This document shows positions 16,569 through 24,722 of a stretch of 64,000 nt of DNA, piece by piece. Origin of the DNA: an uncultured Kiritimatiellota bacterium (lineage in GTDB: Bacteria; Verrucomicrobiota; Kiritimatiellia; RFP12; UBA1067). Position 1 is the stretch's first letter. Each line of letters begins with the position of its first letter. The stretch spans positions 1 to 64,000 of the forward strand of contig CAKTYZ010000011.1 of NCBI GenBank assembly GCA_934635225.1, written 5' to 3'. The translations under genes were made by a program, and so were the position numbers. The notes under the pieces were generated by a model. That model had not been told where the DNA came from and searched no databases. It saw only the letters and a program-made list of their open reading frames with translations.

Positions 16569-18923
16569 TCAACGTCCCGTGATGCACGGCTTGAATGCCG
16601 ACAGCACGGTCTCCGGCCCCTCATCCGAGAGGATGAACAGGGGTGCCGGCGTCAGCGGAACGCGCAACCGCCCGTCCGGCAAGGTTTTCGCTCGTCTTGG
16701 CGCTCCCATCAAATCAACGAAACGAGCATCCTCTGGGAGACGCACGGAAAGAACCGGCCCCTGCTTCCACCCCAGTTCGACCTCACGGTCGGCGACCCAG
16801 ACAGCCGTGACCGAATGCGCTCCCTGTTGAAACGAATAGGCGCGCCAACGCCGCTTTCCGTCACAGACTTCGCCCGCATAGCGCGGATTTGGCAAGAGAT
16901 GTCCCAACGTGTTGATGCCCTTCACCCATGAATACGGCGCAAGGCGGGCATCAACCGTCAAGCGATGCTGCCATCCGTGGGTAAAGTCCAAAAACGGCCA
17001 GTTCTTGAGATCCATGAGGTGAAGCCGAGCCAAGGCTCCTGCATGGGCAAATTCACGCAGCCCCGCATCCAGGGTCGGACAGGTCCACGCAAAGGAGTCG
17101 CCCGAGTTGACATTCCACGCGCGAATCCGGAACGGCAGGACATTGAATCCTTCCGAGAACTCGATCGGCGTCGTTTCGGGATACCCGTATTTCTTCAACA
17201 GGCCTCTGATGTGCGGGACGTACTCATCGCGTTCAGTGGAGCCAAACTCGGACCGGTCAAGGCCGTTATAGGTATGCACCGCCACGAAATCATAACGAAA
17301 GCCCTTTTTCAAGGCCGCCTTCAAATAGCCCTCCAACGCCTTGCGCCCCGGATGGCCTTCCTGATACATGGCCGTCCCATGGGTCGGTGCGTATTGCAAC
17401 TTCAATCCGCGCTCTTTGAAAGCGCGGCTGAGTCCGCGCCAACAGGCATGCTGGTAAACGAACCACTCGTCATAGCGTTCCTCCATGACAAGCGGTTGAT
17501 TGCATTCCTCCTCGTTGAAGAGAGCCCAACGCGTGTCGTCTTCAGCACAGGCACGGCCCGCCAAATAGGCTTCCCGTTCAATGAAAGCCACCTTTTCCGG
17601 CGAAACGTTCGTGTATGTGCTGAAGCCCGGGCGCCTCCATCCGAACTCCGAAGGGTAGCGGTCTGCCAGCTCCGTATAGAGCGCATGAAGCCGGTCCCTG
17701 AAACCGTACTTGCGAATCAGTTCGGCCGTCGCGCCTTGGGTGCATTGCCTGTTCGACCCCCAGCAGAAACCCTTCAGTCCCGATGCAGCCATCAGCCGCG
17801 CGAGGTCTTCGCCGCGAGACGAGTTGTCGAACACGGGGAACACCCCGTGGAAATGCGCCGTGTCTTGGCTTCCGTCAAGAGGTTCCATGACCATCACGCG
17901 CTGGTAAGGCGCCGTCCACCTTTCTCCGCCAACGCAGTAATCCGTCTTGACCACATAGATTCCAGACGCGAACTTTTCGGCGGAGGAACCCAAGTCCAGA
18001 GGCTGTTGGCGACCTCCGCCCGGATGCGCGAATTCAAACGCCTGGTCATAAACGACCTCTCGATAGAAATTCCTGACTCGTACGCGAACGGAACCGGAAA
18101 CGGGATTGTCAGCCGTCAGAACCAGCTTCATGTCGGCCGCTTGTCCTGGATTCAAGCGGTTGAAAGGGTCGGCCGTCACCAAGTTTCCCTCGACGGGCGG
18201 AACGCACACGTCTCCCGCACGACTCCCCTTCTCAACCTTAAGGCCATCCACCAGGACGTCTCCGCCGCCGGAAATTGCCACGATCACGCCGGCCGCGGAC
18301 GGAACGAACGTCATTTCATGGCGCGTCCATTTCGCCGTGGCGTCAACTCGCAGTTCTTGCGGCGCAGCTTTTCCGAAGCCAGAAGCGGCGGCCATCACGC
18401 GCACCCTGGCCCATGCGCCTTGGGGACCGCGCGCATAAAACGAAACGACGTGCGTCACGCCTGTTGCGGTCGAAACCGGCGGCGAGAAAAGCTCTTCGCA
18501 AACGCCTTTTCCCTTCAGAGTCCTGAATTTCAGGGCAAAGGCTCCGAATCGTCCGTCCTGAACAATCTCCTCCAACGGCATGCCCCCTTCTTGCGCCACC
18601 ACATTCCAAGACACGCCCCAGTAATCATAGGCCCACCCCGAGAGGCCTTGCTCGAAGCTCCCGTTCGGGATCAGGTTTCCACAGGGCGAGCGCGGCACGT
18701 CAAGCCTGTCTTCAAGGTCAAAGTCAATTGAGCCGTCCGGACGAACGGTCAAGGGTTCATCTCCATGCGGGAAAAGAGCCGTCATTTCCGGCAAGGGCGC
18801 AGGGGCTGGCCCCTGTCCCTGCGCAAACGACATCAACGGCAGAAAAGCGCAAAGGGTCATAACCGTCAGCAATTGCCAACGGGAAACCCGGCATCCACTG
18901 CATTCGTCAAGGCAGGTCATCAT
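16569..18923 (-). CDS. Putative secreted glycoside hydrolase (clan GH-A type barrel)
   Basis: A 784-residue secreted protein; the signal peptide core LLTVMTLCAFLPLMSFA ends near 35. Residues 82-235 look like a CBM4/9-type jelly roll (NLIPNGSFEQGLSGW, VLVDGLKVEKG). A linker beta domain (about 250-350) precedes a TIM-barrel-like region. Two acidic sites fit a retaining clan A hydrolase: N470-E471 in ALFNEEEC as acid/base, and E587 or E590 in PIEFSEGFN as nucleophile. The final 120 residues look like a beta-sandwich. Family and substrate cannot be named from sequence alone; GH39-like is one option. AGGAG sits before the ATG. It is encoded divergently from a XylR/AraC-type regulator that probably controls it. 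Confidence 0.72.
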   Translation of the reverse strand: MMTCLDECSGCRVSRWQLLTVMTLCAFLPLMSFAQGQGPAPAPLPEMTALFPHGDEPLTVRPDGSIDFDLEDRLDVPRSPCGNLIPNGSFEQGLSGWAYDYWGVSWNVVAQEGGMPLEEIVQDGRFGAFALKFRTLKGKGVCEELFSPPVSTATGVTHVVSFYARGPQGAWARVRVMAAASGFGKAAPQELRVDATAKWTRHEMTFVPSAAGVIVAISGGGDVLVDGLKVEKGSRAGDVCVPPVEGNLVTADPFNRLNPGQAADMKLVLTADNPVSGSVRVRVRNFYREVVYDQAFEFAHPGGGRQQPLDLGSSAEKFASGIYVVKTDYCVGGERWTAPYQRVMVMEPLDGSQDTAHFHGVFPVFDNSSRGEDLARLMAASGLKGFCWGSNRQCTQGATAELIRKYGFRDRLHALYTELADRYPSEFGWRRPGFSTYTNVSPEKVAFIEREAYLAGRACAEDDTRWALFNEEECNQPLVMEERYDEWFVYQHACWRGLSRAFKERGLKLQYAPTHGTAMYQEGHPGRKALEGYLKAALKKGFRYDFVAVHTYNGLDRSEFGSTERDEYVPHIRGLLKKYGYPETTPIEFSEGFNVLPFRIRAWNVNSGDSFAWTCPTLDAGLREFAHAGALARLHLMDLKNWPFLDFTHGWQHRLTVDARLAPYSWVKGINTLGHLLPNPRYAGEVCDGKRRWRAYSFQQGAHSVTAVWVADREVELGWKQGPVLSVRLPEDARFVDLMGAPRRAKTLPDGRLRVPLTPAPLFILSDEGPETVLSAFKPCITGR

Positions 18924-19086
18924 GTTTTATCTCCTTAGTTTGGTCTTTTTTTGCTGAACGTTTTCTCGGATTACGCGGATAGGATAACATTTATCTCTTT
19001 AGAAGGGCAATCTCAGCCTGCCTCTTTTGCGAAACAAAATTTTGCCTCTATTGCGCCGCCTGAACACGTTTGGTATACTTCTCGGC
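18924..19086. promoter_or_regulatory. Divergent promoter region, hydrolase versus XylR/AraC regulator
   Basis: Minus strand: TTGCCC, an 18-nt spacer and TATCCT near 18985-19015 is a possible promoter for the hydrolase gene, followed by AAGGAG before its ATG. Plus strand: TTGCGC (19051-19056), a 17-nt spacer and TATACT (19074-19079) with TGG in front forms a strong promoter for the regulator. Operators for the regulator are expected here but no clear dyad is seen. Confidence 0.55.
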
Positions 19087-20235
19087 ATGAGCAAAACGAT
19101 TCTCTTCTTCTGCGACCAGCATGGTGACGTCGCTCTGCGCAAACTTGCCGGAATCTGCGCATTCGGGCGTCGCAAGCGTTGGAACATCCGCTTCATCCCT
19201 TATCTCTCCGGTGCGACTTCGTTTCAATCGTATCTGCAAATCTGGCATCCGGACGGCATCATCTCGGACAACATCGCCTTCGCAACAACGAAGTCCTCGG
19301 GCATCCCGACCGTCTTCATCGATGCGGACGGCGCCCTTGGGCATCGCCATTGGCCAAGCGTCTTGCATGATCCACGCGCCGCCGCGCGTCTGGCTGCGGC
19401 GGAATTCGCGCGTCTTGGTCTCAATCACTTTGCCTATCTGCCGCCCGCCGAGGAGCGAGAGTGGTCAGACGAGCGATTGGACGCGTTCCGCAAGGCCACA
19501 ACCCGACCCGTTGACGTCTTCCAGAAGAAACGGCAGGAGAATGTCACGGCCTGCTATCTGAAGCGTCTCAAGAAATGGGCATGCGCCCTTCCCAAACCTT
19601 GCGGCGTTTTCGCCGCGAATGACGCGACGGCAGACATACTCCTGTCAATATGCCCGCTCGTCAACGTGAAAGTCCCGCAAGATCTCGCCATCATCGGCGT
19701 AGACGACATACTCGCAATCTGCGAAAGTACGTTCCCTCCGCTGACAAGCATCGCACCCGCTTTCAAGGACTCAGGAACAATGGCTGCGCAGCTCTTGGAC
19801 ATGCTGATGTCAGGACACGAGCCCGACACACGTGCGCTCCTGTTTGGCAGTATCGACATCACGCGCCGCCAATCAACACGAAGACTTTATGGCCGCGCAA
19901 CTGAACTGCGCAGCACGCGAGACCTCATTTACCGCGAATCCTGTCAAGGGCTCAAGGCCCGTGACGTGTTCGCCATCATGAAAGGTTCGCGCCGAAACGC
20001 CGAAATCCAGTTCAAGGCGACGACAGGACGCACGGTTCTTGAAGAGATCAAGAACGTGCGTCTGAGACAGGCCAAGCGGCTCTTGCAGACGACCTCTCTT
20101 TCACTCGCGGAAATCGCAACGAAATGCGGCTACAAATCGTCCTCGCATCTGCGCAAGGCTTTTGAAAAGCGCATGCAGATGACAATGGGCGCATGGCGAA
20201 AAGCCCACAGGTTCAAAGAGGCTCAACGAGATTGA
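19087..20235 (+). CDS. XylR-like AraC-family transcriptional regulator
   Basis: A 382-residue regulator with a LacI/periplasmic-binding-type effector domain at about 1-270 (ILFFCDQHGDVALRKLAGIC, FAANDATADIL, IIGVDDILAICESTFPPLTSI) and a C-terminal AraC DNA-binding domain (LRQAKRLLQTTSLSLAEIATKCGYKSSSHLRKAFEKR split over 335-370). This is the architecture of XylR of E. coli. It should sense a sugar and activate the hydrolase genes on either side. The start at 19087 is chosen because TATACT lies only 7 nt upstream, leaving no room for a Shine-Dalgarno site and implying a leaderless mRNA. Its 3' end overlaps the convergent GH43-like gene by 13 bp. Confidence 0.9.
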   Translation: MSKTILFFCDQHGDVALRKLAGICAFGRRKRWNIRFIPYLSGATSFQSYLQIWHPDGIISDNIAFATTKSSGIPTVFIDADGALGHRHWPSVLHDPRAAARLAAAEFARLGLNHFAYLPPAEEREWSDERLDAFRKATTRPVDVFQKKRQENVTACYLKRLKKWACALPKPCGVFAANDATADILLSICPLVNVKVPQDLAIIGVDDILAICESTFPPLTSIAPAFKDSGTMAAQLLDMLMSGHEPDTRALLFGSIDITRRQSTRRLYGRATELRSTRDLIYRESCQGLKARDVFAIMKGSRRNAEIQFKATTGRTVLEEIKNVRLRQAKRLLQTTSLSLAEIATKCGYKSSSHLRKAFEKRMQMTMGAWRKAHRFKEAQRD

Positions 20236-21341
20236 GGATTCGCGATTTCCGCCTTTGACAGCACGGGGCGTTCTTCCGTCTTCTGGACCGTTCCGCCGTC
20301 AAAGTACGGCCATCCCGCCTCATTCCATCGAATACGCTGCAGATTCAGGCAACGCCGCGAAAGGTGTTCGGCGGTCTCTGGCGGAAACGCCGACCAATGC
20401 GAGTGGAAGAACATGTAGTCGCGTCCCAGCGCATCCGTGAAGATCTCGCCGTTATGCCCTGGCCCGGGGAACTCCGTGTTCGAGACGAGAAGCGTCGTCC
20501 CGCCGCCTTTCGCCAGTGACACGCCGTTCGCGTCAACGAACTCGCCTTCCAGCGTGCGGGACCTTCCACAGCAAAGGTGGTAGCTATCCCCAAGGACCGA
20601 GCCGGCGCTCACGAAGAGGTACCACCACCCGCCGCGACGATGGAGATAAGCGCCCTCGTAGCACGGATTTGAGTAAATCCACGCCCGATCTCGGTCGCCT
20701 GGCAGAAGCCCCGCGACATGAACAGGGCGACAGTCTTTGACTGACAATCCGTCGGGCGTCAATTCAAGGCGATAGACTCCGCCGGCGACGCTCCCCGTGA
20801 ACAGCCATACCCGCCCTTCGTCCGTGAGCACCTCGGCATCAATGGCCAAATCGCGAATGCCATAGTCCCAGTTGTTGAGGATGACTCCGCGAAATCGAAA
20901 GGGGCCACGCGGACTTTCCGACGAGAGACAGACAAGGCGATTGGTGTCACTTGAGATGAACTGCGTGACATAAATACGCCATTCACCACCGATTCGTACC
21001 GCATCCGGAGCCCACCGCGCCGACGTGAACACGTCGAGAGACCTCTTCGTTTCCGGTTCCTCGACAATGCCGATCGGTTCCCAACGCACAAGATCCCGAC
21101 TGGCCCGGATCTCCTTCAGCCCCGACGCCACGCCGTAGTACTGCCCGTCGCCACCCGTCCAGAACGTCGGATCCGGCCAGTCCGTCCGAATCACGGGATT
21201 CTCAAACCGCATTCGGGTCACCGAGTCTTCCGCCGAAGCGGGCAGCCCGCCGAGAATGGCCATGGCCGACAAGACGATGCATCGAAATTCCCCCAAACGA
21301 ACAAGACGGGGATTACACAAAACGGAACGCGGTGTTTTCAT
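20223..21341 (-). CDS. Secreted GH43-like glycoside hydrolase
   Basis: A 372-residue five-bladed beta-propeller glycosidase of the GH43 type, active on arabinose- or xylose-containing glycans in characterised members. The signal peptide core is CIVLSAMAILGGLPASA. Likely catalytic residues are Asp in WPDPTFW near the mature N-terminus, Asp in DLAIDAEVL as pKa modulator, and Glu in CYEGAYLHRRGG as acid. The start at 21341 has AAGGAG 8 nt upstream. It runs convergently with the XylR-like gene and shares 13 bp with it. Subfamily and exact substrate are unknown. Confidence 0.82.
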   Translation of the reverse strand: MKTPRSVLCNPRLVRLGEFRCIVLSAMAILGGLPASAEDSVTRMRFENPVIRTDWPDPTFWTGGDGQYYGVASGLKEIRASRDLVRWEPIGIVEEPETKRSLDVFTSARWAPDAVRIGGEWRIYVTQFISSDTNRLVCLSSESPRGPFRFRGVILNNWDYGIRDLAIDAEVLTDEGRVWLFTGSVAGGVYRLELTPDGLSVKDCRPVHVAGLLPGDRDRAWIYSNPCYEGAYLHRRGGWWYLFVSAGSVLGDSYHLCCGRSRTLEGEFVDANGVSLAKGGGTTLLVSNTEFPGPGHNGEIFTDALGRDYMFFHSHWSAFPPETAEHLSRRCLNLQRIRWNEAGWPYFDGGTVQKTEERPVLSKAEIANPQSR

Positions 21342-21377
21342 CGAGTTTTCTCCTTGTTTTGGGTTTATGGGAAGCGT

Positions 21378-21386
21378 AGTATAGCA
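21378..21386 (-). promoter_or_regulatory. Extended -10 promoter of the GH43-like gene
   Basis: Minus-strand TGCTATACT 36 nt before the start codon, followed by AAGGAG. A leadered promoter, in contrast to the leaderless ones elsewhere in the window. Confidence 0.5.
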
Positions 21387-21428
21387 AATTCCTTTCGCAT
21401 CCGTAAAGTGCGGCAAGTGCCGACACGG

Positions 21429-24146
21429 CTATTGAAAGGTAAACAACTGATCGGGATAGACGCGCACGAGTTCGGCAAGCACCTCTTGGTAAGCCGATTC
21501 CATCGTCTGAGTCGCCTCTGGCAAACGGCGGACAATGGCACGATAGCCTTGCCCCGTCCAGACGCACGCGACAAAGTAGACGGGATGCCCCATGGCGTGC
21601 GCAAAGCGGAACGCCCCCCGCCCCCGGTCGCCGGCCATCACCAGGCAATCGCCGCGCTCCAGCGCATCGCCCGCCAAGAAGGCCGTCTCCATGCCAACTT
21701 CCGCAATCGGATGAATGACGACCTTCGCACGATTCGCATGGCGCAGATAAAACCGATTGTAAACGCTCGTCCGATCAAAGTCCATCCACGCGTGAAACGT
21801 AAACGAACAGCCCTCCAGCGCCGCAAGCACCTCCACCGTCCCGCAATGCGACGACAGCACGAACACGCCGCGTCCCGCCTGCACGTCCGCAAGGAAGGCC
21901 TCTGTGTCCGCAGATCCGTCCGTGACGACCGACGGCCTTTTGCGGCCTGAGGCCATGACGACAAGCTTGTCCGCAAGCGACCGCGTGAAGTGGACGAGCT
22001 TTCGCGCGGACGTGGCGCGGCGGACCTTTCGCGAGAACGTCCACGCGCACAGGCCGACGAGCGCGGACAGCAGATGCAATGCCCGCAAGCCGAGAAGGCG
22101 ATAAATCCACCAAAGAGTCTCCAGTCCGAGCGGCGTTGCCGCAACTTCTGTCGTCGCGTCTGCCGGCGTTGCGGAATCCTCCGCATGCCGCCGTGTGAGA
22201 AGCGCTGCGACAAAGCCGACCGGGAGCCCCAGCCCGAGAACGAATCCAAAGCTCTGGACAACCGGGAACGAGACGAAAACCAATGCGCCAAAGCCCGCCA
22301 GACTGGTCAGCAACGAACAGAATGCCGGCGTGAAGGCCGCACGTCCGCCGTTATGCAGGAAGACCGTGTAATCGACGCTCATCCCCGCCAGCAGGAAGCA
22401 CGCCAACAAGTGGAACAGGTTGACCTTCTCCCCAAGAGCGCCCAAGACGCTCATCACCGCCAAGATCGCAAGCACCGAGGGCAAGAACATCTCGAACGCC
22501 CGTCGGCGGCAGAAAACGGCCAAAGCCAAAAGCATCAGCCCCAATGCAAAGCCCAGCCGAACAAGCGTCTCGTCCGTCCAACGCGCCAACACTTCGCCGA
22601 GAACCGTCTGAGGCTGAAGGAAACGAACGCCTTTGGGAAGAGGTTCCGACGGACGCGGCACCGAGGAAATCGCATATTCAGCCGATGCGCCGCGCACCGG
22701 CGGCAGTCCTGCAGGAACTCCAAGCCGCGCACGCTGTCGCGCCCCCTGCTCCGTTTCCAGCTTCACGATGTCAGCCGCCACCGTCTCGCGGTCAAAGACG
22801 AGAAAACCGCGATTCGTCTCGGACGAACCGCTCAATTCCGCGAACAGCCGTTCCGCCGCCGCAAGATTGGCGGGCGGACGATAGAGTGCCGTCAGGTCCG
22901 TCCCGAAACTGACGCGGAAGATTCCAAAACCGACAACCGCCAGAAAAGAGACGGCACCGAGAACCCGAAGAGCGGGCAGAGGCACGCCTTCCGCATACTG
23001 TCCCAAGCCCTTCAGCCTTCCGGCTTCTCTCGGATACCCCGCCACGACATACGCCAGCGCAGCGGCAAGGCCCACGCCAAGGAAGACGGCCGACTGGCGC
23101 AGGACGGGAAGCGACGAAAGCATCAACGGGACAAGACTGATCTCCGTCGTCAGCCACGAAACGACGAGATTCCGCGTGACGGCCCGCGCAGATTCTCTCG
23201 ACAGAAGCCAATGGAACGAGTAGTCGATCACCAGCCCCAAGAGAGTCGTCCCGAAGACGACCGTCAGCAAATGCACCTCGGAAAACAGCACACGAAGCGC
23301 TATGGTTCCCGCCAACAGCGCGACGACCAGCGAAGCGACGAGAAGCGGAATCCACCGCACGCCCCGGAACGCGAAGACCGCAAGAAGCGTGATAAAGACA
23401 AGAGAGAACGCTGTCAGAGCATTGACTTCGCGCCGACAGTTCGCCGCCGTAACCGCCGTATGGAGCGGCACGCCACACGCCGCGACCGAGACAGGCCGAT
23501 TCGCCGTCGTCTGTGTGATTGCCGCGTCGAGCGCCGCATAAAACGCCTCAAGCCGAGTCGTGTCCGCAATGACGCCCGACGACAGTCGAAGCGGCAAGAC
23601 GGCCACAGTTTTCCCGTCTGAGGTCCGCGTCACCAACAGTCCGTCCTGAAACCGCCAGCCGTTCCGCGCGGAGAAAAGCGAACGCACGAATCCATCGGCC
23701 AGTGCAAACGGGTCCTCTGCGGGCGGAAAGAACGGCGGCACGGGCGACGTAATGTACCGCCGAAGCGCCGTGCGCGCGATTCGGGCACGCCCCTCGGTCG
23801 TCGTCAGGAGGCGAATGTCCTCAAGACTGGCCAGACCGTAACGATCCGCCGCCACGGCGGCCATCGGGCTGTCGAAATCTACGCAGATATCCGCCGCCAC
23901 GCGTTCGCGGATCGCGCGGGCGACGGCAATCGCCTCCATCGGGTCCTCCACGGGCCCCACAAGAACCGGAACGAGATCCGCCGAGGCGTTCCGCACGGAC
24001 TCGGGAATCGCCGCCGCGCCATCGCCCACGAGGTCATAGAGAGACGTGCGAAACGTGGGTGGCCTCAACACGAGCTGAAGCGCGGCCAGGCTCGCCAAAA
24101 CCAAGGGCACGCCCCACAAGACAATACGCCGAGGATCATTCCGCAT
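21429..24146 (-). CDS. MMPL/RND exporter fused to LpxL-like acyltransferase
   Basis: A 905-residue fusion. The first 690 or so residues are an RND-family MMPL exporter: N-terminal span, periplasmic loop to about 240, membrane block (ALTAFSLVFITLLAVFAF, VVFGTTLLGLVIDYSFHWLL), a second loop, and a second block (LFHLLACFLLAGMSVDYTVFLHNGG). The last 200 residues resemble lysophospholipid acyltransferases of the LpxL/HtrB type, with SSHCGTVEVLAALEG as a plausible H-x4-E site and AGDRGRGAF. Aryl polyene and related clusters carry separate MMPL exporter and acyltransferase genes, so this fusion matches the ketosynthase genes at 27.6-30.9 kb. It follows a 45-codon gene by 15 nt. Confidence 0.85.
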   Translation of the reverse strand: MRNDPRRIVLWGVPLVLASLAALQLVLRPPTFRTSLYDLVGDGAAAIPESVRNASADLVPVLVGPVEDPMEAIAVARAIRERVAADICVDFDSPMAAVAADRYGLASLEDIRLLTTTEGRARIARTALRRYITSPVPPFFPPAEDPFALADGFVRSLFSARNGWRFQDGLLVTRTSDGKTVAVLPLRLSSGVIADTTRLEAFYAALDAAITQTTANRPVSVAACGVPLHTAVTAANCRREVNALTAFSLVFITLLAVFAFRGVRWIPLLVASLVVALLAGTIALRVLFSEVHLLTVVFGTTLLGLVIDYSFHWLLSRESARAVTRNLVVSWLTTEISLVPLMLSSLPVLRQSAVFLGVGLAAALAYVVAGYPREAGRLKGLGQYAEGVPLPALRVLGAVSFLAVVGFGIFRVSFGTDLTALYRPPANLAAAERLFAELSGSSETNRGFLVFDRETVAADIVKLETEQGARQRARLGVPAGLPPVRGASAEYAISSVPRPSEPLPKGVRFLQPQTVLGEVLARWTDETLVRLGFALGLMLLALAVFCRRRAFEMFLPSVLAILAVMSVLGALGEKVNLFHLLACFLLAGMSVDYTVFLHNGGRAAFTPAFCSLLTSLAGFGALVFVSFPVVQSFGFVLGLGLPVGFVAALLTRRHAEDSATPADATTEVAATPLGLETLWWIYRLLGLRALHLLSALVGLCAWTFSRKVRRATSARKLVHFTRSLADKLVVMASGRKRPSVVTDGSADTEAFLADVQAGRGVFVLSSHCGTVEVLAALEGCSFTFHAWMDFDRTSVYNRFYLRHANRAKVVIHPIAEVGMETAFLAGDALERGDCLVMAGDRGRGAFRFAHAMGHPVYFVACVWTGQGYRAIVRRLPEATQTMESAYQEVLAELVRVYPDQLFTFQ

Positions 24147-24161
24147 CGTTCAGCTTCGCCG

Positions 24162-24299
24162 TTAAGCCACAGCTTTCTCAGTCAACTCAATTCCCGGACC
24201 CAGCGTCGTCTGAACGCGATCGTGTACCGTGTCAATCATCAGCACCGCGCAAACCGCTGCCGAACACAAGAGCGCTGCCGTGGAAATCGTTTTCTTCAT
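24162..24299 (-). CDS. Small membrane or secreted peptide, 45 aa
   Basis: A short frame with a basic start (MKK), a hydrophobic core (ISTAALLCSAAVCAVLMI) and a polar tail (DTVHDRVQTTLGPGIELTEKAVA). It is either a signal-anchored small protein or a short secreted peptide. A TGCTATAAT promoter lies about 35 nt upstream, and the exporter fusion gene starts 15 nt after its stop, so it probably heads that operon. No family is recognised, and coding status rests on the signal-like sequence and position. Confidence 0.5.
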   Translation of the reverse strand: MKKTISTAALLCSAAVCAVLMIDTVHDRVQTTLGPGIELTEKAVA

Positions 24300-24333
24300 A
24301 CATGACTTGAGCTTAAAAGACAATTCAAGAATG

Positions 24334-24342
24334 ATTATAGCA
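24334..24342 (-). promoter_or_regulatory. Extended -10 promoter for the small peptide/exporter operon
   Basis: Minus-strand TGCTATAAT, 34 nt before the small-peptide ATG. Same extended -10 form as elsewhere in the window. Confidence 0.55.
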
Positions 24343-24704
24343 TTTCTGGTGATTTGCGACAAGGCCATCGCATGAGACGAAAATGGTCGCAAATGGTAAT
24401 ATCTAACGGGGCAGCAAAGAAGAGAGGAAGGCCATGGGGATCGAAGAAGAAGAAAAGCACGCAACGCCACCCCCATAGATGCCGGGGACGACCTGGAACG
24501 GGTGCGTCAACCGATGCGGATGGAAGGGGCGTCTCCATGCGGATGGAAGAGCCACCCCCATAGCAACCATAATAAAGTGGCTTAAGGAGTTTTTGTTGAC
24601 CCACCCCTTTTACAAGTCACCTGATAGGTCCAATGCAACGACGAGAAGAAGATCCAAACATTCTCCCTTCATCCAAGCGAGTCCCTTTCTGCTTCTGCGA
24701 AATG
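24343..24704. other. Long intergenic stretch carrying a dispersed repeat
   Basis: This gap lies between two divergent transcription units. Its left part (24391-24563) is a copy of the dispersed repeat described separately. The remaining 140 nt (24564-24704) contains no recognisable gene; a TTAAGGAG at about 24581 is not followed by a plausible protein. The plus-strand cysteine desulfurase promoter is at its right edge. Confidence 0.5.
24391..24563. repeat. Dispersed intergenic repeat, copy A
   Basis: Matches 59692-59879 closely; 48 of the first 49 positions are identical (from AAATGGTAATATCTAACGGG to GGCCATGGGG). Both then have a GAAGAAGAAAAGC stretch, a CATAGAYGCCGGGGACG block, ATGCGTCAACC or GTGCGTCAACC, and short direct repeats of ATGCGGATGG (two units here, three in copy B). 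It contains a 14-codon frame (24434-24478, MGIEEEEKHATPPP) preceded by GAGAGGAAG, not preserved as such in copy B. A repeated non-coding or mini-mobile element is likely. Confidence 0.8.
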
Positions 24705-24713
24705 TGGTATAAT
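24705..24713 (+). promoter_or_regulatory. Leaderless promoter of the cysteine desulfurase gene
   Basis: Extended -10 TGGTATAAT; only 9 nt separate it from the ATG at 24723, so transcription should start at or next to the start codon. No Shine-Dalgarno sequence is present. Confidence 0.65.
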
Positions 24714-24722
24714 ATCGGGCAA

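Noticed and set aside
12898..21341. Complete polysaccharide utilisation locus of the Bacteroidetes type
   Set aside because: No SusC/SusD pair or ECF sigma/anti-sigma genes.
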